Numbered from the stretch's first letter, positions 7,220 to 16,572 are shown. The stretch: 64,000 bases of DNA from Proteus terrae subsp. cibarius (GCF_011045835.1 NZ_CP047349.1:1798001-1862000), one strand, 5' to 3'. A program made the numbers and translations. The notes: generated by a model from the letters alone, not told the origin.

Positions 7220-9358
7220 ATGTGTATTCGATTTAAGCCTTGCTTCGTATTATCAGCTTTAACACTTTCACTCTTTCAATATGCTCTTGCTAATACTATT
7301 TCGCCTGAAGAAGAAACTCTCGTTGTGACTACAACACGTAATGCCTCTTCGCTATGGAATAGCCCCGCTACCATTCAGGTTATTGATAAAGAAACATTAA
7401 CTCAATCAACATCTTCTTCTATTGCAGACCAATTACGTGATATCCCTGGTGTTGAAGTCACGGATAACAGCCTCGCTGGTCGTAAACAGATCCGCATTCG
7501 TGGAGAAGCATCATCACGCGTGCTTTTGTTAGTTGATGGGCAAGAAGTGACCTATCAACGAGGTGGTCAAAACTTTGGTGCTGGCATTTTAATTGATGAA
7601 TCTGCACTAGAGCGCATTGAAGTGGTTAAAGGCCCCTATTCTGTGCTTTATGGCTCACAAGCTATTGGTGGTGTAGTGAATTTAATTACTCAAAAAGGCG
7701 GCGATAAGCCTTTTGGCGGAAATGTTAAAGTTGTTTATGACTCAGCCACTGTGGGATGGAGAGAGTCTGCGTTAATTTCAGGTACTATCGGTGATTTTGA
7801 ATATCGCCTTAATGGAAGTTATGCCGATCATGGTGACAGATATTCGCCTGATGGGCGTTTACCTAATACGCATTTTAGAAATAACGGTCAAGGTGCATGG
7901 TTAGGCTATAAAGTGGATAAACATAAGTTTGGCCTTTCACTCGATCGTTATAATTTATCAACACAATCTTATTATGCAGATGAAGGAAAGTATCAAGAGT
8001 TTAGCGTCAAAGTGCCTAAACTTGAGCGTGAAAAAGTGGGTTTATTTTATGACTATGAGGTTGATGCTGATTATTTCAAAAAACTTCATATTGATGCTTA
8101 CACACAGCGTATAGAGCGAAAATTTGAAAACCGTGTAGGTGTTATTACACCAACAGGTAAGCCAATGATTGGTAATTTGACGGTTAAAAACAGAACCCAA
8201 TCGGAAGATACACAGAATACTTATGGCATGACTATGCAGGCAAACTTTACATTACCTGCAAATAATGAATTAATTTTAGGCGCTCAATATCAACAAGATA
8301 AAGTAAAACAAACCTCTGTTGGTCAAACATCTTCAAATAGCACAACAGGCTTCCCACCTGCCGTAAATTACGAAAAAAAATCTCTGTTACATAATCGTAG
8401 TCAGCAAACTAATGTGTCTGTTTTTACCCAAAATGATTGGAAAATAACAGAGGATTGGTCATGGGCAATGGGCGCCAGACAATATTGGTTGAAATCAGAA
8501 TTACAAGATGGTGATGAAACTGTTCATCATAATAAAATAGGAACAAGTTATAAGACATTGGGCTCTGATCCTGTAAGAGATAACGCATTTATTGTGTCAT
8601 CTAATTTACGTTATTCTGGATTCAAAGATACAGAATTACGTCTTGCGTTTGCACAAGGTTATGTTTTCCCAACGCTTGTCCAGCAATTTATGAACACGAC
8701 TGCTGGCGGTGCGGTGACTTACGGTAATCGAGATCTTGACGCTGAACACTCTAATAATGTGGAATTTGGTGCGCGTTATAAAGGGAATAATTGGTATATC
8801 GATAGCGCGATTTATTATTCTGAAGCCAAAGATTACATCACATCTCTTGCCTGTGCAGGCGAATCGATTTGCGAAGGAAATAGCAAAACAGGACGAGCAG
8901 ATTATTTCTATTATGACAATATCGACCGCGCTAAAACCTATGGGATGGAAGTGATGGCCCAATACCAAGGTTGGTCAATTACGCCTTATGTTTCTGCCAA
9001 TGTGATGCGCCGCCAATTTATTGGTTCAACATTGAAAACATGGGATACCGGCGAACCTATATTAACGACTCGCTTTGGCGCTAAACATTTATTATTGCTC
9101 AATAATATGAATTTAATGTCAGATTTGTATTTAAGAGCAGCAACAAAAGCGAAAGATCATAGCAACCCTGAAAACAAACAGCATTATGCCGGTTGGACAA
9201 CGGTGAATCTTTCACTGAGTACAGAATTTGGCAATAACGATCAATACCGTATCAACTTTGATTTAAATAATATTTTAAATAAGCGTTATCAAACAGCTCA
9301 TGAATCTATCCCAGCTACGGGTATTAATGCTGCAGTTGGTCTGACATGGGCATTTTAA
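7220..9358 (+). CDS. TonB-dependent outer-membrane receptor, probably haem/iron
   Basis: Start chosen at ATG 7220, with AGGG 9 nt upstream; an in-frame TTG at 7196 lies within the Fur box. The 712-residue product has a signal peptide ending near YALA, a TonB-box-like region (EETLVVTTTR), the plug domain (IADQLRDIPGVEVTD, RIRGEASSRVLLLVDGQEV, ERIEVVKGPYSVLYGSQAIGGVVNLIT) and a 22-strand-type barrel ending in aromatic WAF. The motifs corresponding to the haem-receptor FRAP and NPNL boxes are degenerate (VFPT and GNRDL). The haem assignment therefore rests on the operon (periplasmic binder, ChuW, HutX, ChuY) and Fur control, not on receptor motifs. Confidence 0.85.
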   Translation: MCIRFKPCFVLSALTLSLFQYALANTISPEEETLVVTTTRNASSLWNSPATIQVIDKETLTQSTSSSIADQLRDIPGVEVTDNSLAGRKQIRIRGEASSRVLLLVDGQEVTYQRGGQNFGAGILIDESALERIEVVKGPYSVLYGSQAIGGVVNLITQKGGDKPFGGNVKVVYDSATVGWRESALISGTIGDFEYRLNGSYADHGDRYSPDGRLPNTHFRNNGQGAWLGYKVDKHKFGLSLDRYNLSTQSYYADEGKYQEFSVKVPKLEREKVGLFYDYEVDADYFKKLHIDAYTQRIERKFENRVGVITPTGKPMIGNLTVKNRTQSEDTQNTYGMTMQANFTLPANNELILGAQYQQDKVKQTSVGQTSSNSTTGFPPAVNYEKKSLLHNRSQQTNVSVFTQNDWKITEDWSWAMGARQYWLKSELQDGDETVHHNKIGTSYKTLGSDPVRDNAFIVSSNLRYSGFKDTELRLAFAQGYVFPTLVQQFMNTTAGGAVTYGNRDLDAEHSNNVEFGARYKGNNWYIDSAIYYSEAKDYITSLACAGESICEGNSKTGRADYFYYDNIDRAKTYGMEVMAQYQGWSITPYVSANVMRRQFIGSTLKTWDTGEPILTTRFGAKHLLLLNNMNLMSDLYLRAATKAKDHSNPENKQHYAGWTTVNLSLSTEFGNNDQYRINFDLNNILNKRYQTAHESIPATGINAAVGLTWAF

Positions 9359-9360
9359 TT

Positions 9361-10239
9361 ATGAAAAAAATAGTGATCGCATTTAGCTTGTTATTGTTAC
9401 CTTTTAACTTAATGGCAAAAGATAACAACAATAGTGAGCGTTGGGTTATTGCCGGTGGCTCTATCACAGAATTAGTTTATGCCATAGGTGCTGGCAATAA
9501 GGTTGTTGGTGTTGATGAAACGACGTCTTATCCTGAACAAACGCAAGCATTGCCTCATATCGGATATTGGAAACAACTAAGTACAGAAGGTATTTTGTCT
9601 TTACGCCCTTCTACTTTTGTCACTTGGGATGATGCTGAACCTAAAATGGTATTGCGCCAACTGACACAGCATAATGTAAAGGTGATTTCCTTACCAAGAA
9701 CACCCGCTACATTTGAATTGATGCTTAAAAATATTCGTACTCTAGCGATTTCATTAGATAAACAAAAGGAAGCAGAAGCATTAATTGATTCTCTTCAATC
9801 TCGTTTAGCCGTGATCCACGCTAAAAATAATCAAATTAAGCAAAAAGTAAAAGTGATGTTCTTTCTTTCACCTGGAGGTGGAATTCCTCAAGTTGCAGGG
9901 AAAACAAGTGTCGCTGATGCCATTCTTCATTTAGCCGGCGGAGAAAATATTGCCACGCACGAGAACTATCGTATTTATAGTGCAGAGGCGATTATTGCTG
10001 CCAATCCAGAATTAATTGTTATTACAACACAAAGTCAGAAAAACCAAACAGGTGGATTAAGAGCCTCAGAAGGGCTTGCTTCTGTACCTGGTGTTTCAAT
10101 GACTCAAGCATGGAAAAAACAGCGCATTATTGAAATTGATCAATCCCTTATTTTGGGAATGGGACCTCGTATTGTGGATGCCGTTGAGTTATTGCATCAA
10201 CAGTTTTATCCCGCTGATCCTGTTAATGATAATAAGTAG
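9361..10239 (+). CDS. hmuT: Periplasmic haem-binding protein (HmuT/ChuT-like)
   Basis: A 292-residue cluster-A substrate-binding protein. ATG at 9361 (MKKIVIAF) is preferred over an in-frame ATG at 9346 that overlaps the receptor; it lies 2 bp past the receptor stop, suggesting translational coupling. A signal peptide ends near NLMA. Family blocks are RWVIAGGSITELVYAIGAGNKVVGVDETTSYPEQ, GIPQVAGKTSVADAILHLAGGEN and an C-terminal helix ILGMGPRIVDAVELL. It should deliver haem to an ABC importer, but no permease (HmuU) or ATPase (HmuV) gene follows, so it must use one encoded elsewhere or be an orphan. Confidence 0.85.
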   Translation: MKKIVIAFSLLLLPFNLMAKDNNNSERWVIAGGSITELVYAIGAGNKVVGVDETTSYPEQTQALPHIGYWKQLSTEGILSLRPSTFVTWDDAEPKMVLRQLTQHNVKVISLPRTPATFELMLKNIRTLAISLDKQKEAEALIDSLQSRLAVIHAKNNQIKQKVKVMFFLSPGGGIPQVAGKTSVADAILHLAGGENIATHENYRIYSAEAIIAANPELIVITTQSQKNQTGGLRASEGLASVPGVSMTQAWKKQRIIEIDQSLILGMGPRIVDAVELLHQQFYPADPVNDNK

Positions 10240-10252
10240 GAATGATTTAATA

Positions 10253-11599
10253 ATGAAAGAGTTAGTCGCAACACATAGCATGCAATCTTCGACTGAAATC
10301 GATCTTACTCCCCATTTTGCACTTGAGGGTGATAGCCCTTTTCGCGATAGACATGCCACAATGCCATGGAGAGGCTCTGTACCTATTGCAAAAGAAGAGC
10401 ACCAATCAACATGGCAAGCTTTATTAGAAAGCAAAACACCCGCATGTAAACGTTTGTTGTATATCCACATTCCTTTTTGTGCAACTCATTGTACGTTTTG
10501 CGGTTTTTATCAAAATAACTACCATGAAGAAGCCTGCACGCGCTATACCGACGCATTATTGCGTGAGATATCGGCTGAATCAGATAGCTTACTTTATCAG
10601 TCAGCACCAATTCATGCCGTTTACTTTGGTGGCGGAACCCCTTCTGCATTATCAGCTAAAGATCTCTATCGTGTGATCACACATTTGCGCCAATCACTTC
10701 CTTTAGCTCCAGATTGTGAAATTACGATTGAAGGTCGTGTTTTAAATTTTGATGATAATCGAATTGATGCTTGTTTAGATGCAGGTGCAAACCGTTTTTC
10801 TATTGGTATTCAAACCTTTAATAGCAAAATTCGTAAACGAATGGCAAGAACATCAACGGGTGAAGAAGCCGCTAAGTTTATGAAGGGGCTTTGTTTACGT
10901 GATAGAGCCGCTGTGGTATGCGATCTGTTATTCGGATTGCCGGGACAAAATGCGGTGAATTGGCAAGAAGATCTCACTATTGCCCACGATATTGGTTTAG
11001 ATGGCGTCGATCTGTATGCATTAAATTTGCTACCCAATACACCATTAGGTAAAGCGGTTGAAAATCAGCGAGTCACTGTGCCAACGCCGATAGAACGGCG
11101 TGCGTTATATCTTCAAGGTTGTGATTTTATGGAGAATGTGGGTTGGCGCCAGATAAGTAATAGCCACTGGGCTAGAACAACCCGTGAGCGCAATCTCTAT
11201 AATTTATTAATTAAACAAGGCGCGGATTGCCTTGCCTTTGGTTCTGGTGCTGGTGGTTCGGTTAATGGCTATTCATGGATGATTGAGCGTTCACTGGATA
11301 GCTATTATCAAAAAATTACAGATAACCAAAAGCCTTTAATGATGATGAGTCGTACAACTGACAGTGGTTTTCGTTGGCGTCATGAATTACAAGCTGGCAT
11401 TGAGTGCGGGCGTGTTGATTTAGCCAAATTAAGTCCGCAAGCGACTCTGCTCTCCCCTTTATTAAATCAATGGTATCAAGCTGGTCTTGTCGAAGATGAT
11501 TTTCTTTGTATGAAACTCACTAATGAAGGTCGGTTTTGGGCAAGTAATTTGCTGACATCCTTACAGCAATTAATTTTGCAATTAAATACACCTCGCTAA
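10253..11599 (+). CDS. chuW: ChuW/HutW-family radical SAM haem-opening enzyme (anaerobilin synthase-like)
   Basis: A 448-residue radical SAM enzyme of the HemW-related class. The cluster motif HIPFCATHCTFCGF places C76, C80 and C83 (CxxxCxxC) for the 4Fe-4S cluster. VYFGGGTPSAL (SAM-binding) and DLLFGLPGQ are also conserved. Start taken at 10253 (MKELVATH), with AGGA 12 nt upstream and 13 bp after hmuT; a longer frame from 10130 overlaps hmuT and is unlikely. The E. coli O157 homologue ChuW opens haem without oxygen, forming anaerobilin and releasing iron. Its place between the binder and HutX fits a chuTWXY-type order. Confidence 0.88.
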   Translation: MKELVATHSMQSSTEIDLTPHFALEGDSPFRDRHATMPWRGSVPIAKEEHQSTWQALLESKTPACKRLLYIHIPFCATHCTFCGFYQNNYHEEACTRYTDALLREISAESDSLLYQSAPIHAVYFGGGTPSALSAKDLYRVITHLRQSLPLAPDCEITIEGRVLNFDDNRIDACLDAGANRFSIGIQTFNSKIRKRMARTSTGEEAAKFMKGLCLRDRAAVVCDLLFGLPGQNAVNWQEDLTIAHDIGLDGVDLYALNLLPNTPLGKAVENQRVTVPTPIERRALYLQGCDFMENVGWRQISNSHWARTTRERNLYNLLIKQGADCLAFGSGAGGSVNGYSWMIERSLDSYYQKITDNQKPLMMMSRTTDSGFRWRHELQAGIECGRVDLAKLSPQATLLSPLLNQWYQAGLVEDDFLCMKLTNEGRFWASNLLTSLQQLILQLNTPR

Positions 11600-11641
11600 T
11601 TTTATTACCCTAAATATTAATTAAAAGATGGAAATAACATC

Positions 11642-12130
11642 ATGAATATAGAGCTACAACAATTTTTAATGACTGAGCCTGATGGAACGCTGGAAACTAT
11701 AGCTACGCAATTTGACACAACCTTGTTGGAGGTTGTGAGACATTTGCCATCACGCTCATTAATGAGTGGTGAGCAATTCGATACAGTGTGGGATAACGTG
11801 ATGAAATGGGGTAATGTCACCACGCTTGTGCATACTCAAGATGTTATTTTAGAATTTAGTGGCGAATTACCGAGTGGTTTTCATCGTCATGGCTATTTTA
11901 ACTTACGTGGTAAAAAAGGAATGACAGGCCATATTAAAGCCGAAAATTGCCAATATATTGCAATGATCGAGCGTAAATTCATGGGTATGGATACTGCCTC
12001 TATTTTATTTTTCAATCAAGAAGGCGTTGCAATGTTTAAAATCTTCCTCGGTAGAGATGAACATCGTGAATTATTGCCAGAGCAATTATCAGCCTTCCGT
12101 CAATTAGCACAACAATTAAATAAGGAATAA
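11642..12130 (+). CDS. hutX: HutX/ChuX haem utilisation carrier protein
   Basis: A 162-residue cytoplasmic haem-binding protein. The region GFHRHGYFNLRGKKGMTGHIKAENCQYIAMIERKFMGMDTASILFFNQEGVAMFKIFLGRDEHRELL matches the HutX/ChuX family (DUF1008), whose members bind haem as dimers and pass it to a degrading enzyme. It lies 42 bp after chuW and abuts the next gene, so it belongs to the same operon. Length is normal for the family. Confidence 0.9.
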   Translation: MNIELQQFLMTEPDGTLETIATQFDTTLLEVVRHLPSRSLMSGEQFDTVWDNVMKWGNVTTLVHTQDVILEFSGELPSGFHRHGYFNLRGKKGMTGHIKAENCQYIAMIERKFMGMDTASILFFNQEGVAMFKIFLGRDEHRELLPEQLSAFRQLAQQLNKE

Positions 12131-12136
12131 TTGCGC

Positions 12137-12763
12137 GTGAAAACATGGGTTATTTTTGGCGCTGGCGGTAAAGGTGTTGGCGCACATATTGCAGATATTG
12201 GTGTTACACAACAACGCCCTGTTGTGGCTCTAGTTCGTTCCGAAGAAGCGGCTAATCGTTTAAAAGAAAAAGGGATAAAAACCATTATCGGGGATGCGAT
12301 TGATGCTAAAGCAGTTGAAGCGGTTTTAACATTAGCAGGAAAAGAAGCAGATATTATTTCCACAATGGGGGGGGAAAATGATTATCTAGCTCATCGAACC
12401 GTCATTGATATTGCGGAAAAAATGGATTTTCAACGTATGCTAATGGTTTCATCTTTAGGATGTGGTGACAGTTGGGCTGCCTTATCTGACAGAGCAAAAG
12501 CAGCGTTTGGCCAAGCCGTAAGAGAAAAATCATTGGCTGAAGTGTGGTTACAAACCAGCCATTTTGATTATGCAATAGTAAGACCGGGGGGATTACTTAA
12601 TGGTGAAGAAACGGGCAAAGCTCAGCTTTATCAATATGAAGAGACTCATGGTTTAGTGAATCGCCGAGATGTTGCGCGTTTAGTGACTCAGCTTCTTGAA
12701 GCCGACCTTCTAGGTGATCAAATTTATGCAGTAGTTGAACCGGGTTTAGCACCTTCCAAATAG
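12137..12763 (+). CDS. chuY: ChuY-like NAD(P)-dependent oxidoreductase
   Basis: A Rossmann-fold protein of the atypical SDR/NmrA type. It starts with VIFGAGGKGVGAHIA (dinucleotide-binding loop), followed by ISTMGGENDYLAHRTVIDIAEK and the SLGCGDSWA and YAIVRPGGLLNGE segments. No ATG is available. GTG at 12137 has AGGA 10 nt upstream and is preferred; TTG at 12131, directly after the hutX stop, would add two residues. ChuY of E. coli O157 reduces anaerobilin produced by ChuW, which fits this place in the operon. It is the last gene before a strong terminator. Confidence 0.85.
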   Translation: MKTWVIFGAGGKGVGAHIADIGVTQQRPVVALVRSEEAANRLKEKGIKTIIGDAIDAKAVEAVLTLAGKEADIISTMGGENDYLAHRTVIDIAEKMDFQRMLMVSSLGCGDSWAALSDRAKAAFGQAVREKSLAEVWLQTSHFDYAIVRPGGLLNGEETGKAQLYQYEETHGLVNRRDVARLVTQLLEADLLGDQIYAVVEPGLAPSK

Positions 12764-12831
12764 TCATCAAGTGGTGACCAAGTCGTTGCGTACGCGGTGA
12801 ATATATTACGTTTCAAGTTAAGCTCACCATT

Positions 12832-12863
12832 AAGAGATAACGTATTTGCGTTATCTCTTTTTC
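12832..12863 (+). terminator. Terminator of the haem operon
   Basis: Perfect 11-bp stem AAGAGATAACG / CGTTATCTCTT with a 6-nt loop, followed by a T-rich run, 68 bp after the chuY stop. Confidence 0.85.
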
Positions 12864-13023
12864 TTACTTTTATTATGGGCAATAACTCACAATATGATGA
12901 GTTTTGTTCTTACAGCCAAAATTCCTTAACAGACATTCGTCACTTTACTGTCTTAATAGGGGTAACTTGTGGCATAATGCCGCCCCATTACCTTTTGTCA
13001 TTCACTAATAATGAGTATTCGTC

Positions 13024-14619
13024 TTGTTAATCAGCAATAATATCACTATGCAGTTTGGCTCAAAGCCACTGTTTGAAAACATTTCTGTCAAATTCGGTGG
13101 CGGAAATCGCTATGGTTTAATTGGTGCCAACGGTAGCGGTAAATCAACCTTTATGAAAATTTTAGGTGGCGATCTAGTGCCAAGTAGTGGCAACGTATTC
13201 CTCGATCCTAATGAACGTCTTGGTAAACTAAAACAAGACCAGTTCGCTTATGAAGAGTTTACTGTGCTTGATACCGTGATTATGGGTCACACTGAACTTT
13301 GGGAAGTGAAGCAAGAGCGTGAACGCATTTATAGCTTACCTGAAATGAGCGAAGAAGATGGTTTACGTGTTGCCGATCTTGAAGTGAAATTTGGTGAAAT
13401 GGACGGTTACACCGTTGAATCTCGTGCGGGTGAATTATTACTAAACGTAGGTATTCCATTAGAACAACATAATGGCCCTATGAGTGAAGTGGCTCCGGGT
13501 TGGAAATTACGTGTGTTACTTGCACAAGCCCTGTTTGCTGATCCAGATATTTTGTTACTGGATGAACCGACGAACAACTTGGATATTGATACTATTCGTT
13601 GGCTTGAGCAAACGCTAAATGAACGTAACAGTACCATGATCATTATTTCCCATGACCGTCACTTCCTAAATATGGTATGTACGCACATGGCTGACTTAGA
13701 TTATGGTGCGCTTGCTGTTCATCCGGGTAACTATGATGAATATATGTTTGCTGCAACCCAAGCGCGTGAACGTTTATTAGCAGATAATGCGAAGAAAAAA
13801 GCACAGATTAGTGAATTACAATCTTTTGTAAGTCGCTTTAGTGCTAATGCATCTAAATCACGCCAAGCAACCTCTCGCGCTAAGCAAATTGAGAAAATTC
13901 AATTAGCTGAAGTTAAAGCCTCTAGCCGCCAAAACCCATTCATTCGCTTCGAACAAGAGAAAAAATTATTCCGTAATGCGCTTGAAGTGGAAAATATCTC
14001 TAAAGGCTATGATGATACCCCGCTGTTTAAAGACGTCAATATGATGCTTGAAGTGGGTGAAAAAGTTGCCATTTTAGGTAACAACGGCGTGGGTAAATCG
14101 ACAATGATCAAAACATTAGTCGGTGAATTAGCAGCAGATACTGGTCGTTTAAAATGGTCTGAAAACTCAAACATTGGCTATTATGCACAAGATCATGCAA
14201 TTGATTTTGAAGTCAATATGACGGTGTTTGATTGGATGAGCTTATGGATGAAACCAGAAGACGACGAGCAATCTGTACGTAGCGTATTAGGACGTTTACT
14301 GTTCTCTCAAGATGATTTGAAAAAATCAGTTCAAGTTTTATCAGGTGGTGAAAAAGGCAGAATGTTATTTGGTAAGCTGATGATGCAAAAACCAAATATT
14401 CTGATTATGGATGAACCAACTAACCACTTAGATATGGAGTCTATCGAATCACTGAATATGGCATTAGAGCTTTATCAAGGCACTTTGATTTTTGTTTCTC
14501 ATGACCGTGAATTCGTAAGTTCATTAGCAAACCGTATTATTGAAATTACACCTGAAAAAGTGACTAATTTCCAAGGAACTTACGATGAGTTCCTTGCGAA
14601 GAAAGGTGTCACACTTTAA
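13024..14619 (+). CDS. ybiT: ABC-F family ATPase YbiT
   Basis: A 531-residue cytoplasmic protein of two fused ATP-binding domains, without membrane segments. The first has Walker [10 protein letters not shown] (~residue 37) and Walker [13 protein letters not shown]; the second has GNNGVGKST and [12 protein letters not shown]. The ABC-F linker lies between ([16 protein letters not shown]). Sequence is nearly continuous with E. coli YbiT ([47 protein letters not shown] start). Such proteins act on the ribosome E site and modulate translation. The start is TTG at 13024, with a modest GAG 8 nt upstream. It follows the haem-operon terminator and is therefore a separate unit. Confidence 0.95.
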   Translation: MLISNNITMQFGSKPLFENISVKFGGGNRYGLIGANGSGKSTFMKILGGDLVPSSGNVFLDPNERLGKLKQDQFAYEEFTVLDTVIMGHTELWEVKQERERIYSLPEMSEEDGLRVADLEVKFGEMDGYTVESRAGELLLNVGIPLEQHNGPMSEVAPGWKLRVLLAQALFADPDILLLDEPTNNLDIDTIRWLEQTLNERNSTMIIISHDRHFLNMVCTHMADLDYGALAVHPGNYDEYMFAATQARERLLADNAKKKAQISELQSFVSRFSANASKSRQATSRAKQIEKIQLAEVKASSRQNPFIRFEQEKKLFRNALEVENISKGYDDTPLFKDVNMMLEVGEKVAILGNNGVGKSTMIKTLVGELAADTGRLKWSENSNIGYYAQDHAIDFEVNMTVFDWMSLWMKPEDDEQSVRSVLGRLLFSQDDLKKSVQVLSGGEKGRMLFGKLMMQKPNILIMDEPTNHLDMESIESLNMALELYQGTLIFVSHDREFVSSLANRIIEITPEKVTNFQGTYDEFLAKKGVTL

Positions 14620-14649
14620 TTTCATAACCAAATTAAAATAATAAATAGT

Positions 14650-14685
14650 AAAAAGGCTCGATATTATTTATCGAGCCTTTTTACT
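14650..14685. terminator. Strong terminator after ybiT
   Basis: A 14-bp inverted repeat (AAAAAGGCTCGATA / TATCGAGCCTTTTT) with a 5-nt loop and a T-run; symmetric enough to work from both sides. Confidence 0.9.
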
Positions 14686-14904
14686 GAATTTTCTACATAT
14701 ATACCCTATATTTTTGATCTAACTCTGAGTTTTTAATTATTCATATTTTCACCATTTTGAATAAGTTCATAGATAATTTTATGTTTAAAGATGATGAGTG
14801 TTTTATTTTGATCCTAAAATAAAGAGATACCATCATTTCTATAGTTTTTTTCTATTTCCTCACACAATAAAACTCTATTGTTAGCATTCTTACTCGTTGC
14901 AATT

Positions 14905-15430
14905 TTAGCTATGGAGGATATTAACGCCTTCTTTTTTATCCGGATTGAAAGTAGATAAATTATCTATTAAACTTGGCATTCTATTTTGAACTACTAAATT
15001 AATATCTCCTAATTTATTATTAATAAATTTTTTCACTTCATCTAAATAGTAATCTTTTGGTTTTAGATTATCTAAATCTTCTAATATTAAATTAAATATA
15101 CAGTTATTATAGTCTATGTTGTGACTAAATTGATTACCAAATAATTTTAGTTTAATATTCTCAAAAATATCAATAACTAAATCAATATTAACCTTATTCA
15201 TTAACGATATTTCTAATAGCCAAATTTGTGTATCTTTATCTAATTCAGATATCTTATGATAGATATCACTATTGAGATAATGTTCCGTTGATATTTTTTT
15301 CTTACCAGATTCATCAACTAAATAGAATTCTATTTTATTATTTTTTACTATAAAATCCAATGGATTATGAGGGGTGTTGGCGTTATTTTTTAACCAATTT
15401 CTAAATATTCTAAATTTAGGTTTTTTATTT
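14905..15430 (-). pseudogene. AT-rich hypothetical gene remnant, 5' end lost at a junction
   Basis: The open frame runs from 15522 to 14905 on the minus strand, but its first ~35 residues are the antisense of an MFS gene and are not native. The likely real part (~170 residues, from KPKFRIFRNWLKNN onward) is Asn-, Lys- and Ile-rich and ends VQNRMPSLIDNLSTFNPDKKEGVNILHS. No family is recognised. Composition is lower in G+C than the flanking MFS remnant. It lacks a recognisable start and ribosome binding site, so it looks like the 3' part of a gene cut by a rearrangement near 15415-15440. Confidence 0.5.
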
Positions 15431-15727
15431 TGGGTATCATCTCCAATAATGGCGATCGCAGTGATGCTAATTTGGGGATTAATGTATGGTGGCGTTTCAG
15501 TTGCACTGATGACATGGATCATGACAGCAGTTCCTAAAGGAATTGAATTAGGAAGTTCTGCTTATATTGCAATTTTTAATTTAGCTATTGCATTAGGTGC
15601 TTATTTAGGTGGCTTAAGCGTTGATAATTATGGATTAAACTCAGCATTATTTATTGCTGTATTGTTTATTTTATTCGCTTTACTATGTGTTTTTTCATCA
15701 AGATATGCGAAGTGTTCAGCTAAATAA
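15416..15727 (+). pseudogene. C-terminal fragment of an MFS transporter
   Basis: About 100 residues of clear MFS C-terminal sequence: LIWGLMYGGVSVALMTWIMTAVP, then GIELGSSAYIAIFNLAIALGAYLGGLSVDNYG and a last membrane helix ending SRYAKCSAK. This is the final third of a ~390-residue DHA1-type sugar or nucleoside exporter. The upstream ~290 residues are missing; the frame before it reads into the antisense of the neighbouring AT-rich remnant. There is no start or ribosome binding site, so it is a truncated gene. The break lies around 15415-15440. Confidence 0.75.
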
Positions 15728-15749
15728 CAAACTCAAGTTTGTCATAAAT

Positions 15750-15777
15750 AAAAAGGGTAATAGTTATTACCCTTTTC
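15750..15777. terminator. Bidirectional terminator between the MFS remnant and the tetR gene
   Basis: Perfect 12-bp stem AAAAGGGTAATA / TATTACCCTTTT with a 2-nt loop, T-rich on both strands. Confidence 0.8.
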
Positions 15778-15823
15778 TCTTTTAGATACACAATAATGTG
15801 ACGTTGTCACGATAAGCTTTGGT

Positions 15824-16420
15824 CTATTTTAGTAACTGAGTAAACTGCTGATATAGCATATTTCCTAATGTTTTTGCGGTATATTCATCGCTATGGCCTA
15901 AATTATCAACGGCGGCATGCATACCATGATAAATCAATGTACTAGTTAATCCCGGTTGTGTAACGTGCCAGGTTTTATTTTTCGTGCCCGAAATTAACAG
16001 TGATTGAATTTGTTGTAATGCTCTATTTTCATGAATATTGCTACTTTGATGAAAAACTTGATGAAAAAGCATATCGTGTAATTCTTGTTTCTCAACATAA
16101 GCAATAACGCTAATTTCACACCATTGTTTTAATTTTTCACGATGCTCTTGTTGTGAGCAGGTATTCATTGCATTATCTATTTTATTTAAATACCAATCCA
16201 TATAACGTGTTCTGAGCGCATCAAGAACGTCTGTTTTAGCAGAAAAATAGTGATAATACGTCCCTTTTGCTACCCCTGCTTTTTTTACGATATCGCTAAC
16301 GGTTGTGGCATCAAAACCTTTATCAAGAAATAACTCTTCTGCTGCATTCATTAACTCTTCTAAACGAACCTCTGCGGGTTTTGTTCTCGGTTTATCTGTT
16401 GTTTGTTCTTTTAATGACAT
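15824..16420 (-). CDS. TetR/AcrR-family regulator
   Basis: A 198-residue protein. The N-terminal HTH (EELFLDKGFDATTVSDIVKKAGVAKGTYYHYFSAKTDVLDAL, residues ~28-70) is a textbook TetR domain; the C-terminal half is a variable ligand-binding domain. GAGGGAGA lies at good spacing before the ATG. It diverges from a 14-TM efflux pump, with a perfect palindrome in the pump promoter, so it almost certainly represses that pump. The inducer is unknown. Confidence 0.9.
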   Translation of the reverse strand: MSLKEQTTDKPRTKPAEVRLEELMNAAEELFLDKGFDATTVSDIVKKAGVAKGTYYHYFSAKTDVLDALRTRYMDWYLNKIDNAMNTCSQQEHREKLKQWCEISVIAYVEKQELHDMLFHQVFHQSSNIHENRALQQIQSLLISGTKNKTWHVTQPGLTSTLIYHGMHAAVDNLGHSDEYTAKTLGNMLYQQFTQLLK

Positions 16421-16509
16421 TGTTTATCTCCCTCAAAGTCGCGAGTAAAGAGTACTCTATATTAAAGCGGCTCACAATAATGATAAATAAAACTCATTAC
16501 CAATAATAA

Positions 16510-16538
16510 TTGACCGACGGTCGGTCGGGTATTATTAT
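16510..16538 (+). promoter_or_regulatory. Efflux-pump promoter with embedded TetR operator
   Basis: TTGACC (16510-16515) and TATTAT (16533-16538) are spaced by 17 bp. A perfect 7-1-7 palindrome GACCGAC-G-GTCGGTC spans 16512-16526, covering the -35 and most of the spacer. A bound repressor would block RNA polymerase directly. Confidence 0.75.
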
Positions 16539-16572
16539 ACCAGTATTATTCATCATTAAGGCAATAAAGCTT

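Noticed and set aside
12797-13030. A 77-codon plus-strand open frame from a GTG
   Set aside because: It runs through the terminator of the haem operon and the ybiT upstream region, lacks a ribosome binding site and has no recognisable protein character.
15374-15415. Start of the plus-strand MFS fragment frame
   Set aside because: These codons are the antisense of the AT-rich remnant, not MFS sequence, so the ATG at 15374 is not a real start.
15431-15522. N-terminal part of the minus-strand hypothetical frame
   Set aside because: It is the exact antisense of the MFS remnant; the reading frame is open by chance across the junction.
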